Below, piece after piece: positions 13,701 to 26,370 of a stretch of DNA of 64,000 nucleotides; the first letter of the stretch is position 1; each line of letters opens with the position of its first letter. The DNA comes from Zychaea mexicana. Taxonomy: Eukaryota; Mucoromycota; Mucoromycetes; Mucorales; Lichtheimiaceae. Below the pieces are notes generated by a model, which ran no database searches, was not told the origin of the DNA, and saw only the letters and a program-made list of their open reading frames with translations. The stretch spans positions 124,001 through 188,000 of the forward strand of contig NW_026516726.1 of the NCBI RefSeq assembly GCF_025766255.1, read 5' to 3'. The translations under genes were made by a program, and so were the position numbers.

Positions 13701-16378
13701 GCCGATGTCGAATTGCGGAACGATTCACCGGATGAATCGTCGTCGTCGTTCTCATTTCTGCTTTCGGAACGAGTGCGTCGAGAGTTGCGTATCCGAGTAA
13801 TATCGTCGTAAAGCTTTTCGAGATCCTCATCCTTCATGCCACCAAAGTTGCTCTCGTTGGCGTAGTAGTTCAAAACTGCCTCACGTCTAGCATAGTTCCA
13901 GTCGATCACCTCGGAGCTGATCATACTGGCGCTTTCTGTAGGTGACTCAGGACGTTCGTCATCTTCGGCAGCGTTGTTGTTGCCGCCCATGGCATTCTCA
14001 ACAGCGACCTTTTGCAATCCTCGTTCGCGTCGCACTTCTTCCGGATGGTTGAAACGGAAGATGTGATAGTCGCCAAGAATGATACGGTAACCGCTACGTA
14101 GACGTTGAGGCTCGTAGATCCGCATACCGTTCACCATGGTTACAGATTCCGGGTTCGGGGTGATCGTTACTGTGCCATTGTTGTTTTCAAAAGAGCAGTG
14201 TTCGTCGAGAATGTTTGATCCAGAGAGACGAATATCTGGCTGTGCAGAGTTTTCCAGACGCCCAACCTTGGTCACGCCCACCTTGATTTGGTACATGAGA
14301 CATTCTGACATGAGCGGATCTTCGTTGAGGTTGACCAGATGCGGCATCTTTTTGGGCGCATAAACGCCAACATTATTTTTATGCACAGCAATACCGAGTT
14401 CCTCCAGGGCCTTTTCACGCTCTGTGTGGATCTGCTCCGTCTTCTTGAGCTTTTCTTCCCACGTCTCGTTCAAACTTGCCAGAAGCTTTTCTGAGCTCTG
14501 GAGTTGATCGACGATCTGCTGTCGGTTCATTTTTTTCTTCATGCCTTTGCTGTCGACGATTTCGATATCGACGTTCGGTTTGTTGAGTGCAGATCGAGAC
14601 GGTGCTGGCATCGAATGTCGACTGCTTCCTCCGCCGCCGCTTCCACTGCCACCGCCACCACTTTTGTACGCACTGTTTGCAGTGAGTTGCTCGACTTCTT
14701 CAGGCGCGTACGTTCGTAATCGATCGCGTAACACTTCCAGTTCATCTTTGAGCTCGCGGATCATCTTGGCGTTTGGATCTTCGTTGACAACGGCCTTGTT
14801 CTTGATCTTCTTGGCCTGATCGGCGTATCGAAGCGTACTAAGCGTTTCATCGTAATCGGCTGGCGATATTGCAGCAACCATGGCTGTTTTGGAATTGCCA
14901 CCTAGTGAATCCTTCAAGAGCCATGTAAGGACCTGTATGGATACGGATGAATAAAGAGCTACATCAGTATCTTGACTTTTCATAGTTGAAAATTAAAAAC
15001 CGCGTTTTTTTCTTCTTTACCGAATCACGATACGGAATGAAGGCTTCTTTAGATTTGCGTCCTTTTTTGCCCTCGTTCTGGGATTGCTCGGCCAAACCAG
15101 CAATGACCTTGCCGAGCGTGGTCAATGATTTATTGATACTTGCACCTTCTTTTAAACGAGCACCAGTAGCGCCGGTGCTGTTGGCGCGTTCGCTTCCTGC
15201 TAAATCAACCAGACTTTGCTCCATTTAAATTATTGTTCTAAACGTAAAAATAATCGCTACTCTATACTTTTCATCATTACCTGATACGAGCAACTTTTTC
15301 GCCTTCCATCTGTGTTAGTTCGTCTTTACGTTTTTGCGTCAAAAACAGTGTGAACACGGCGTGTGATCTAGATGAGGTTTCGTTCATGTTGGTCGCAGCA
15401 ACCGTTCTTGCCTATGTATGGCAGGTGTTAATATGATGTTGCACCGCCACTTCTACCCATATATATCGCTCAGAAACAACCAACCTTGTTACCATCATCC
15501 ATTAGCTGATTGATGTCGTTGAACGAATTCACGGCAGCTCGTGACAAATCTTCGACGTAGGGACCCGTACTCGGATGCTCGCGCACTTTGAGGTTGCCCT
15601 TATTTTTCGGACTTAACAAGTCGCGCACTTTTTCGTTGTAAATCTCAATATAGGTAACTTCAACACGGTATGTCACGTTTGGATCCTCATTCCTTTTGAT
15701 CCTTTCGAAAAGTTCGGAACAAGTACGCGGCGTGATACCGTGATCTTCGCCATAACCCATCTATGATTCCGTTCCATGTTTGAATTATTATTTACACTAC
15801 ATAAGAATGTAAATCTATTTGGGAGGGGTTGCTCCTTATTCCATACCATAGAGTACGACTTTCCTGAACCAGTCTGACCATCTGTTTATAACAACAAACA
15901 ATAACAAATTTCAGAAAATGCAAAGACCTCAATATCTGCCATTTTCTAATCATTCTTGTGGAAAAAAAAAAGCTTACACGCAAAGATACAGCAGTTGTAA
16001 CCGTCAAATGCATGATTTAAAAGATCTTCACCCAAATCATCGTAGACCATTTGCTGATCGGCATAATTTGGTGCAGATTTGTCGGCTGACCAATACGACT
16101 TGTCAAAGGTAAACGCTTTGTGATCTTCAGAGTCTTTGCCCGTTCGACTATCTGCAGGACGGCTAAGGATCGTTTGGTTGCCTTCCATCCGAATCAAGCC
16201 AACTGCACCACGTGCGAGTTCTGAAATACGATCATCAAACAGGCGATCATTTTTAATATATGTCGTAAACGCATGCATTCTCTCTCGCTCTTCTCACTTG
16301 ACATGTAATTGATAGGGTACCTCTGGAATTTAATGGACGACATCGTACAACGACCTTGATATTTCCTCCACCACTCAT
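10722..16378 (-). CDS. UNC104: Kinesin-3 motor with FHA and C-terminal PH domain (UNC-104/KIF1 type)
   Basis: A multi-exon gene of roughly 1,650 residues. Exon 1 (16378-16321) gives [19 protein letters not shown], the standard kinesin start. The motor shows the P-loop YGQTGSGKS (split by an intron at about 15.9 kb), switch I NETSSRSH and switch [11 protein letters not shown] long exon (about 11.37-14.95 kb) carries the neck and coiled coil, an FHA domain ([23 protein letters not shown]), Gly/Ser linkers and the KIF1-type central region. The last exons encode a PH domain ([26 protein letters not shown]) ending IDKLKNDSL, with the stop at 10722-10724. Kinesin-3 motors move vesicles and early endosomes along microtubules in hyphae, and the PH domain binds phosphoinositides on the cargo. 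The gene is divergent from the calcineurin gene. Confidence 0.95.
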
Positions 16379-17607
16379 ATTCTTGGATCAGCGTTTGTGG
16401 GGCTTCTTTTTGTAGGTAAATGGTAGCGGTGGTGTTTTAAATAAGATACACGACAGGTCGTAGGCGGACAAAGTTGTTGTGACAATTCTAAATGTATAAT
16501 AAATTGTTGTTAAGCCGACCGTTAAAAAGCACACAATTCCATTACTAGTCTCGTTTTACTTATTGGGATTTACCGGAAGGGACGAAAGGAAGTTGTTGTC
16601 TGATTTCTCGGAATGGCTGTAGTACCAATTTGTGCTTTACGATTTACAGATGACTTGTTAAAGTCACCAATGGATGGGAGAGAGAGAGAAAGCTATATAT
16701 ACAAGAGATATAAATAAATGGATAATAGAGAAGAGAGAGCTGGTGAAAAAAAAGGGTATAAAGCTGAAGAGGCACAGGAGAGATGAGGGTTAGGTCGACT
16801 CTTGAATGTATGTCTTCTTTTTTTTGCTTTCGTTCAGGCACCAAATGGTTACAAGCAAGAAGGGGAAGGATCCTCGTCGTTCAGCTTAAAAGAGTATAGC
16901 TTTTTCGTCGAATGTTCTCTTTGTTGCTACTCGTCTTCTCCTTTACAAATGGCCAGGCAAAAAGAATTAGCAGAAGAGATGCAGAGCAAAAGGTGCGCCA
17001 GGTCCTACCTACCAAACGAAAGTGGCGAAGAAAGCATATAGGCAAGGCGCGGAGTTTCCTGATGTTGAGTGTGTGGTGTTGTGTAGCATAGTGTGTGCTA
17101 TCCCAAGGGCAGCAAGTGAGTGCAGTTCATCCAAACACACTTATCCCCCCCCCCACCCCCGAGGCATCAGGGCCAATCCCTAAGAAACTTATATCAGCCA
17201 GATTTGAATGCATGTTTCGCGATGTTTGGAACATTTTCTTGCCGTCGCAGCTTTTCTTTCAGGGCACTGCTTGGGAAGCATGAAAAAAGTGATCTACACG
17301 CGTAGCTGTTTTTAGTCCTCCGACAACGCAGCACACACCAGATGCCGGTGCATACAACAACAACACAGCCAAAGCAGCGCAAGCCATGATCCCGTTTTGC
17401 GTGTGTTCCGGTGTTTGTATTAGCCATCAGCCCGACACACGCGCACACCATGCTGCACTGCTCCAAACGATCCTCTGTTTAGCATATATCGCGTACAGCA
17501 GCAACCTTGTCTTAACGACGTTCTGGACTCCTGACATGTAAACAATCGGTTTCAATAACACACAACACAACATAATAGCTTCCTTCCCATTCGCTGAAGC
17601 TTGACAC
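16379..17607. other. Intergenic region between two divergent genes
   Basis: A 1.2 kb spacer with GA-rich runs near 16677-16740. No open frame with a real ATG and recognisable content is present. It presumably holds the kinesin promoter on the left and distal calcineurin promoter elements on the right. Confidence 0.4.
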
Positions 17608-17699
17608 TTTCTCCCCCCCCTCGCCTTCTACCTCTCTTTTTCTCTTTTTTTCTTTCTTTCTTTCTCTCTTCTCTTCCTCTTTTCTTTCCCCTATCCCAT
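17608..17699 (+). promoter_or_regulatory. Pyrimidine-rich tract upstream of the calcineurin start
   Basis: About 90 bases of almost pure C/T, including a C8 run and CTTT repeats, lie 60-150 bp upstream of the calcineurin ATG. Such CT blocks are common in promoters and leaders of strongly expressed fungal genes. The role here is inferred from position only. Confidence 0.45.
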
Positions 17700-17759
17700 A
17701 CAAACAAGACTCTTCTTTGTTTGTCTGCGCTTATCCGTAACACATCTCACACTTAAGAA

Positions 17760-20506
17760 ATGCTACAAGAACAGGAAGAACAACAACAACAACAACAACA
17801 ACATCAAACACCAGACGACGAGTCCAAAAAGGACGACAGTTCATCAATAGCCAAAGAAAGCCCAGCCGTCCGACGTCTTCGAGTAAAGTCAGCAGAGGAC
17901 TCTTCTGCTACGACTCCGCATATTGATTTCTCCACGCTAACACTCGAAGATGGTACAACCGTGACCACAAGGGAAAGGGTCGTTCGTGGTACGTTTGCTA
18001 ATAATACTTTCTGACCCGCTCAATACAACCGCAGTATAGAATCTATGCATATTGTGCGTCGGTGGGATATGTAAAGTTTGTACTGACGCACACTGCTCAA
18101 CCTTTCCGAAATGGATGGATGACAGAGGTGACAGCGCCGGCGGTGGGCGTTCCGTCGCAGGAAAACTTTTGGAGCTCAGAACGGCCAGGCTATCCTGACC
18201 TTCAGTTCTTGAAGGAACATTTTTACCGCGAGGGCCGTCTTTCCGAGGAACAAGCCATCTACATCATTAACAAGGGCACCGAAATACTCAAGCAAGAGCC
18301 AAACCTCTTACACCTTGCAGCACCTATCACTGGTAAAGCTTCTTTTTCCATTTTGCTGCTAACCTATGATTGCCATGATATGGTTGCCCTGACGATAATG
18401 GATGACAATAACAGATGATTGTTGTTGTTGTTATCGCGACGACCGGATGAACCTTGTTTGCTTTGTATGTGTAACCCTGACAGCCATCTTGTTGCTCTTC
18501 TAACTAGTATGTGGCGATACCCATGGGCAATACTACGATTTAATGAAGCTGTTCGAAATCGGTGGCGATCCTGCATCAACGCGGTTCCTATTTCTTGGCG
18601 ACTATGTGGATCGCGGCTACTTTTCAATTGAGGCAGGCAGGGGCAGCAATTTTAAAAAGGGCAAAGAAATATAAGAGCGAGAGTAAAGCTAAAACCTGAT
18701 TCTATGTTATCCGCATGACCACGACTATAGTGCGTTTTGTATCTGTGGGCACTCAAAATATGGTACCCAAAGTCATTCTTCCTTTTACGCGGTAATCATG
18801 AATGCAGACATCTTACCGACTATTTTACTTTTAAAATCGAGTGTAAGTAGTTTCTTTGCTTTTGATTCTGTGAGTTGCAGAGACCTAACAATATTTTTTT
18901 TTGGTTCCGTGCAGGTGAGCACAAGTATACCAATCGAGTCTATGATGCATGCATGGAGTCCTTTTGTGCACTTCCGCTTGCAGCAGTGATGAACAAGCAG
19001 TTCTTATGTGTTCACGGCGGATTATCGCCGGAATTACACGTTCTAGATGATTTTGCAAAGGCAAGTTGGTGACCTTTAAAGCTTACTTTTTCAAAAAATA
19101 AAAGGCACCGTGTCCTAATAAGTTTCCTCTTCTTAAACAGATCAATCGGTTTTGCGAGCCACCAACGCATGGACTCATGTGCGATCTTTTATGGGCTGAT
19201 CCGATGGAAAACTTTGGCCAAGAAAACACACGCGATCACTTTGTTCATAACCACGTACGTGGATGCTCGTACTTTTACAGGTATTTCAAGTAACCCTACT
19301 TACATTGCGCGAGCAATGGCACTCTGATCAACCAGGATCTCTGATATTGAGAATTTACCAATATTCACTTTGTCAGTTATGCTGCTACATGCGCCTTCCT
19401 AGAGCGAAACAGTCTTCTTTCTGTTATACGTGCGCATGAGGCACAAGATGCAGGGTAACAAAATAAGATCAAGTATTCTTGTTTCCATTTATAAACTAAT
19501 ATCATCTAACGATTCAAAAAAACATTCACAGTTATCGAATGTATCGAAAGAGTAAAACAACATCATTCCCGGCTGTGATTACGATTTTTTCCGCTCCAAA
19601 TTATTTGGATGTTTACAATAACAAGGCGGCGGTTCTGAAATACGAAAACGACGTTATGAATATCCGTCAGTTCAATTGCTCGCCACATCCATATTGGCTA
19701 CCCAACTTTATGGATGTTTTTACCTGGAGTCTACCATTTGTTGGAGAAAAAAGTAAGAGTCCAATGGTTATATTATCCATGTTTCCGCCATATACTTCAA
19801 TTATCTCATTGCTATGGGCTAAATATGATTCTATGTTCAAAGAAAAACCTAATGAGATCCCCGTTTTTTTTTGCTAACGCTTCATCGTATCACAGTTACC
19901 GACATGCTTATTGCCATCCTCAATATCTGCAGTCAAGAAGAACTTGCAAATGAGCAACATAGAAGATCGCTAGACGGGCCAGCAGTTACTAGCACAAATA
20001 TGACAGAAGAAATGGAAGCGCGTCGTAATAATATTCGAAAGAAAATTCTTGCAGTCGGCAAAATGTCACGTGTCTTTACTGTACTACGCGAGAATTCAGA
20101 ACAAGTGATGGAACTAAAGAACGTGTCGCCTACGGGTAAAGTACCCCTTGGTACACTGGCATCAGGCGTTGAAGGCATTAAACAAGGTGAATACATCAAT
20201 ATTACTATTTGTCATACAACATTCGATTGGATAACCAAAAATGCCATTTAAATTACCAATACTAAAGAAACCTCAATGAAACTATTTCTTATAGCTATCA
20301 ACACGTTTGAGGATGCAAGACGTTCGGATATGGAGAACGAGCGCTTGCCACCTACGCGTGAAATGAAGGATGCAATGATGAAGGATGAGACAAGCAACAG
20401 AATTCGAGATGCTGTGGAGGAAGAGGATAAAGCTTTGAATAAATTGGCAGATGTCTTGGTTAACGATCCGGATCTGTGTCAAGATGAAGCCATAGTCAAG
20501 CCATAA
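17760..20506 (+). CDS. cnaA: Calcineurin A, catalytic subunit of Ca2+/calmodulin-dependent phosphatase
   Basis: A multi-exon gene. The N-terminus is Gln-rich ([13 protein letters not shown]). The metallophosphatase core contains [39 protein letters not shown] and [21 protein letters not shown]. The calcineurin B-binding helix is [26 protein letters not shown] in two blocks, and the calmodulin-binding helix is [17 protein letters not shown]-terminal autoinhibitory-like segment ([16 protein letters not shown]) follows, ending DEAIVKP. Exon 1 runs from 17760 and joins exon 2 at 18126. Calcineurin dephosphorylates transcription factors in response to Ca2+, controls morphology and stress growth in fungi, and is the FK506/cyclosporin target. 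The motif GDTHG has Thr where Ile or Val is usual, but the metal-binding Asp and His are kept. Confidence 0.96.
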
Positions 20507-20835
20507 ACTTTGTAAAATGTATAACTTTCTTGTCAGTAAAAAAGGCATTCGTTTGCAATATATACACCGTGCGTAATAATTACATCGTGCGTAATCATGC
20601 ACCTTATACTTATTGAGCAGCTGCCGAGCTCTAGATTAAAAGATCGAGCGGGAGTTCGACACTCCTTCAGCGCCTGGTATAGATTAACCGTCTCAACTCA
20701 ATAATCCTCGAGAAGTGGTCTTGACTGGAGGAAATTCAGATATTTATCTCTATTGTTCGTTTTAAACTAGTCGCAAAAAGCAGCAATACATAAATTATGT
20801 TTTATCGCGTTTTTTAATAAATATTTGATGATAAT
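20507..20835. other. Convergent 3' region between calcineurin A and the PDI gene
   Basis: A 330 bp spacer between two stop codons. It contains a GGGAGTTCGACACTCC hairpin-like stretch near 20650 that resembles a tRNA T-arm, but no full tRNA can be folded. No open frame is supported. Confidence 0.4.
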
Positions 20836-22557
20836 TTACAATTCATCGCGAACACGACCGGTATCTTGTTTGATTGAAAGTTTGCCTTCAAAAGGCCATG
20901 CTTGAATCCTGCCCGTAGCTATCTGGTTGAGCCATTGGCTGACGGCCTTTTCTTCCCACGCACCAATGTAGGGTCTATACAACTGCTTTGCAGGATGCAC
21001 AAGGAACAAGGTTGGATAATCTGCTGCAAGATCCAGCTTTTCGACAATATTCGACGCTTTGCTAGGATCACTGATGAAGGAATATCGGAATAATTGAGAC
21101 TTATTATCATCGTTGAGCTTGTTCAACATTTCTTCCGTTTCCTTCTTGTCATCCTCCGTTACAACAGCAACAACACAGATCTTGCCGCTTGCTAAACAGC
21201 TTTCCTGAAGCTGACTATCTGAGGTGATTTCTGCCACTATATTTTCCATAAAGAGGGAAAAGTTTTCAGTTAAAGAAAGCTTCTCTTTTCTGTGTATGTG
21301 TGCGCTTTTCTGAGATCCATCAGTGACAGGTCATCCACCCATTTACTCACCTATAGGTTTCTCTTCCTTGGGGGCCGGTGGTACTTCAGGCTCAGTAGCT
21401 TTCGCCTTTTTGCTAGAAGTCTTCTTTTGCTTGGCAGGAAGAGCATGTTCGTTCAAGAAAGCAGCCAGAGGCTCATGCTTGAGCTTGCCTTGGTATGCAA
21501 CATGGCCGGCTGTCGGTGATGCAACAAAAAGGGTGGGGAACGAGCTGACGCCATACTCTGTAACCAGATCCTTTTCAGCCTTTTTTACTTCGCCAACTAA
21601 CATACGGCCGCTGCCACCAAACTCGACCGAAAGAGCCTTGTACAATGGTGAAGTGGCTGCTTTGTCCGTGAACAGCAATGCTTTAGGTAGGGTCGAGTTC
21701 TAATGATAGTATTTTAACGAAGCGTGAGCTGGATGTATGTATACATTGTTTCAAGTTAGCAAGGCAAAAACACAATAACTTACGTCGGTACTGAAAAAGT
21801 CGTCAATGCTCATGCTCTTTTTGGATTTAGCCTTGCTCGCATCACTTTTGATGAAACGGACATCTGATGGTTGCCATGCCAATAGATAGTCGACAATAGA
21901 CTTAGCGTCGCGTGCTCCGGGATAATCTATGTAGGGATAAGTCTATGAGATAAGGCTGCTCGTACTATACAGAAATAAAAAAAAAAGACGTTTGTTGTCA
22001 GTCGCTCTCATTAGCTCACCTGTAGGTTTCTTAGTCATGACACCCGTTCGCTTGTCTTTCTTAAGCTCTGGACGGAAAACCTTGATCGTAGGGAAGCCCT
22101 TGATATCGTATTGTCCGCAGAGAGGCTTGTTACTGTCTTCGTCACAGTTTATGGCACCGAGAACAACCAAACCATCCAAGTTTTTGGCAGCCTTTTTCCA
22201 GTCAGGTGCAAGTCTGTATAGAACATGGCTATTAGTATCTATCCACCTTCCCGCTCTGTCTGAAGCACTCGATTTTACCGTTGACAATGACCGCACCAAG
22301 GAGCATAGAATTCAACTGCTACTAATTTCTATACATGTATAAAGTAACAAATTAAGCTTCTGTGACGAATGCTAGTCATGTCAACAATCAAACGCGACTC
22401 TCTCCCGAAAAAGCAGCAAAGCTATACGTACGTCAGTGTCCATAACAGCATCTTTAAAGTTCTTGGGTGTCAGTTCAACCACAGAATCGCGCGAGCTATA
22501 GAAAGCCATCGCAAGGGCTAAATTGACCCATAATAACAGAATGGATTTTGGTGGCAT
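20836..22557 (-). CDS. Protein disulfide isomerase, MPD1/PDIA6-like
   Basis: The start at 22557 gives a signal peptide (MPPKSILLLWVNLALAMA), followed by the thioredoxin fold: SVVELTPKNFKDAVMDT, the active site FYAPWCGHCQR (CGHC, with an intron just after it), INCDEDSNKPLCGQYDIKGFPTIKVF. A second thioredoxin-like domain lacks a CxxC (SPLYKALSVEFGG..YGVSSFPTLFVASP), and a third region has ADYPTLFLVHP..YIGAWEEKAVSQWL. An Ala/Lys/Glu/Pro linker joins them. The C-terminus is VRDEL, an RDEL-type ER-retrieval signal. These enzymes form and rearrange disulfides in the ER. A later in-frame ATG (22509) would lose the signal peptide, so the upstream start is preferred. Confidence 0.9.
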
Positions 22558-23362
22558 CGAAAACCGTGTATATACAAAAGAGCGGTGCAGAGCAGGTTTT
22601 CTTGAAATTGCCTTTACTTGGTCGTGCCTGATTGGTAAATAGTGCTGGGTTTCCTTTTGACGTGTGACAGAGTACGATCAAAATTCCTGCAGACTTTTGT
22701 TGCTTTGCTGTACCTTACATGTATTACACAGACATTGATGGGTCATATGCCTATTTACACAATATGAGCTTTGCCACCAGTAACTGCCACAGCAAATACA
22801 GAGTGAATGAAAATACATTTCCATGGCGATTAACCCGTTCAGTTTCATGTAACAAAAAGTGACCTACATTGTGCTACTACCAAGAAGAGTCTGGATGGCG
22901 AAGACATGTACGCACCAAAACAAAGTAATTACTTTGCCAATATAACGTTAAATCTAAAAATGAACAACAAGACGATGCTTTTTTAAGTACTGTTTAAAAA
23001 TGATTGCGCGTGGGGTGTGTGCTATGTACACAAAAATAGGAACGATCCGATCCGACGAATAGCAGAAGAAGAAGAGGGCAAGAAAAACAAATGCCAAATT
23101 TGGTATGTGCAACACACTCTTCTCTACAGGTGTTGCTAGCATCAAGCATGTTCTTGTCTTGTTAGTGCTGTTGTTGTGTACACCGTTTATATACGGTTAC
23201 CGTCTCCCAAAAATAACATATACTGCTCGAAACGACTGCCTTCTTCTCTTCTTTCTTTCTACTCATAAAGTAACATTTTCATTGTATTTTTGTATTCTAC
23301 TTTTACTATCACACACATACGACAAGCAGATCACAGCATACACATATACACCACTCTGAACG
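22558..23362. other. Shared upstream region of two divergent genes
   Basis: An 805 bp spacer between the PDI and TMEM198-like start codons. It is AT-rich, with short GT-rich and CTT-rich stretches toward the right gene. No open frame with recognisable content is seen. Confidence 0.4.
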
Positions 23363-24867
23363 ATGCGCTTGATCTACACTATACTACTGATTTTCCTTAT
23401 CATTGGCACTTTTATTGCTCCTCGTCATCATACTACATCGGCAGCACCGGTGGAGGTCGATGTCGTTTTCGACAAACGTGGGGTACAAGACTTTCACAAC
23501 ACTACTCCAACCCCAACATCATCATCGTCTTGTCATCAGAGAGACAACAACGACAATAAAAAGCGCGACCTACTTGCTGCTCGCGCTAATACCGATGATG
23601 ATAATAACGACAATAACAGTGATGATGACTGCCCAACAGAAACTACTACAGCTACTGAAACAGCTACAGAGACATCATCTTCAGAAGATTATTCCGATGC
23701 TCCAGGTTCGAAGATTTTCCTCGTATAGTTTTTATGGCAACAAAAATTTTAAGCTGATAATATATGTATGTAGAGGCCATTTACGGCGAGGACTGGGTGA
23801 CACCGCAGATGGGCGTCGCTGGCGCAGTGCTCATTGTCCTTGGGCTTTATTTGATGGTGTTTGGTTTTCGTTGCTTCCGTCCGACACTAGCTGTCGCTGG
23901 CTTCCTTACATTTGGTAACGTTCTCTCGCCACTTGCTATTGAGTACATAGATGTTGTTCATAGACTTGTCATATACTCAATACAAAAGCAAAACATGCTC
24001 CAAATACTCGATATAGGTCTCATTACATGGGTGGGCATGACCAACAGCCAGTCTGCAAATGGTTTTACGAATGATGCCATCACCATGCTCGCTGTTCCTG
24101 CAGGTCTAGGTGTTCTCGGAGCCATCCTCTACTCATTCCTTTGGAATGTATCCATTTATCTTGTCGGTGGTAAGTTCTCTCTCGACTTGATAGAACCTGT
24201 TGCTTCGAACATTACTTGTATACACATACAAATGTTTACTTGTAATCATTTTAGGTATGGGAGGCCTTGCTTTTGGCTTGTTCATCCTCTGCTGGCGCGA
24301 AGATTTGGTTATCACTCAGGTAAGCACAAAACTTCATCTGCTTCTTCTGTTACAGTGTTTATTTATGTATTAGTACAAAATACTAACATGTTGCGAACTC
24401 TATTCCTCGAAACATACATGTAATAGAACGTGCCACGAGCTTGTTTCCTTGTCGCCATCTCACTTTTCTTTGCAGCCATCACATTTTTTGGCGAGCGCTA
24501 TGTTGTCCTCTTTGCTACGTCTTTTACTGGCGCCTATATTTTCATTGTCGGCATTGATTTCCTCACCCATACCGGATATATCGCTGGAGTTAAATCCGTC
24601 CTGGATCAAAACCCGTTGCATCGAGTCAAATACACCATTGATCGAAAGGTGTATGGCATGATGGCTGTCATCATTGTCCTGTTCCTAATTTCCTTTGGCT
24701 GGCAGTTCTTCTACAACCGCGGCCGAGACTTCGGCGTGAATGTTGAACCAGTCAAGAAAGGTGCAGACGGTGGTGAAAGCGGTGGGCCGGCTGGTGGAAG
24801 CGAACCTAGTGGTGGCGGAGGCGGTAATGACGCCGGGAGCGGTGGCGGCGAGAAGACAGAAGGCTAG
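23363..24867 (+). CDS. TM7S3/TMEM198-like (DUF4203) multi-pass membrane protein
   Basis: At least five exons. The N-terminus has a signal peptide (MRLIYTILLIFLIIGTFIA), then a Ser/Thr/Asp-rich lumenal stretch. The membrane part has seven or so hydrophobic segments: MGVAGAVLIVLGLYLMVFGFR, FRPTLAVAGFLTFG, AITMLAVPAGLGVLGAILYSF, GGLAFGLFILCWRE, FLVAISLFFAAITFFGERYVV, FATSFTGAYIFIVGIDFL and MMAVIIVLFLISFGW. The C-tail is Gly/Ser-rich (GGESGGPAGGSEPSGGGGG). This layout matches fungal TM7S3/TM198-like domain proteins, whose function is largely unknown. The stop is at 24865-24867. Family membership is from the helix pattern and motifs, not a search. Confidence 0.8.
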
Positions 24868-25052
24868 AAACCTTTTCTCTTTCATCTCCCTTGCGTTTCT
24901 TTCTCTCTCATACCAGCTTTCTCAAAAAACATGCATTGATTCATCGTCTTTTTTTTAAATGTATACCTTTTTTTCCCTTTTTTATGTAACAAAGCATTTT
25001 CTTATCAACAACGATTGACTGTAAAACAGATAACTTTTGGCATAGCGCACTT

Positions 25053-26370
25053 TTACTGAGATAGTTGTTCAAATGAGGTAACAATCTTGAAGTCTTTGCT
25101 TTCGGGACCAAGAGGCGCATTCCCCGGTCGCTCCGAGATCACCGCCTGATACTTTGCTTGTTTTGCTGCCTGGATTTCTATACAATCACATCGTAGAGTC
25201 AGCACACGTGGAGCATCTACAATGTCTGATTCCTCTATCTGCTATTATATATTGTAGCTCGTCATCTTGTGGTTTACCTTTGATATTATCGCTCACAAAC
25301 AGAATGCGTGATGGATCCTTGCCAATTTCTTGTGCAATCTTTTCGTACGAAGCAGCTTCCACCTTCAATCCAATAGCAGTATCGAAGTATCCTGAAAAGT
25401 ACTAGTAATAATAGAAGCATTTTTCCAGCTTTAGCTCTTGCAAAATAACTCCCAACATTTCGTTCTCAAGATCATACCTTGGATAGATCGCCTTTGTCAG
25501 AATACCCAACAATGAGTTTTTGTGCAGGTACGCTGCCGGATGAATAGATGTAAATAGGCTTGCCAGCTGCTCGCCACTGATCTAAAAGAGGGACAACATC
25601 CGCATAGATCCTTTGTTTTGAGTTAAGAAAGGTTAGCATTTAGGACACGATAACTTGGCCCCTTTCAAGAAAAAGTATCCCATGTAGACTACTTACTCGC
25701 CACAGAGTTCACCCGTACTGTATCCATCCTTCCACATGAATCCCTGGAATGCCTTGAGGGCGCCATTCTTGCGATCAGCTGCCATTTGCCATTCAATATT
25801 TTTCTTGATAGCTGCTTTGATCTCTTCCGGCTTTCTGCGGATCGTGCGTGTGCATATAGGAGAGAGTATGAATAAACCTTTCTTTATCTAAAAAGAAACG
25901 AGTACTTTTGCTAGGATAGCTGCATACGCTAATTGTTTTTTTCTTCGTACCCTTCTTTAGGAATGACAACAGCTTCGGCTTCACCACCACCAACATCTTT
26001 TTGAGCCTACGAATATACAATACACAGTTTGAGTTCCTTCGTTTTGACGTGACCCCTGAGTAGTTTCTGCGGTACCAAAAAAAAATGCTTATTATCATAC
26101 CTGCTCTCTCAACAGTTCAACATATGATTCGAGATCAGTGGATCCCCAGTTACGATCGAGGAACGCGTCTAATCCTTTAAGGACATAGGGAAACTATCAT
26201 TTAAACAATGTCCCAAGTTCTCAGCTTCAAAGTTCCTCTCTTTTGGAAAACACGAAACTTTTGCCGGTAAGTGAAGAACGCGAGAGAAAAAAAAATACCA
26301 GTGTATCTTTGACAAATGTAATGGGAGTAATGGTGCCTTCAATGTCGAGAACAACTGTGTCGTAGTCCAT
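25053..26370 (-). CDS. UTR4: Enolase-phosphatase E1 (methionine salvage)
   Basis: The first exon reads [24 protein letters not shown]; its DIEGT motif holds the catalytic nucleophile Asp of the HAD family. Later exons give [72 protein letters not shown] (HAD motif II Ser), [31 protein letters not shown] (HAD motif IV) and [20 protein letters not shown]. The gene ends SFEQLSQ with the stop at 25053-25055. It converts 2,3-diketo-5-methylthiopentyl-1-phosphate to the acireductone in methionine recycling. Length of about 250 residues is usual. Confidence 0.94.

Noticed and set aside
16802..17041. A 79-codon plus-strand frame upstream of calcineurin
   Set aside because: It starts at a non-ATG codon, has no recognisable domain and no splice support.
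20610..20690. tRNA-like stretch with a T-arm core GAGTTCGAC
   Set aside because: No seven-base acceptor stem or proper anticodon arm can be paired around it.
22496..22509. ATG at 22509 as start of the PDI
   Set aside because: The in-frame ATG at 22557 adds a clear signal peptide needed for an ER enzyme.
23403..23918. A 171-codon frame overlapping the TM7S3-like gene
   Set aside because: It is an off-frame shadow of exons with ACA/ACT-rich repeats and crosses a real intron.
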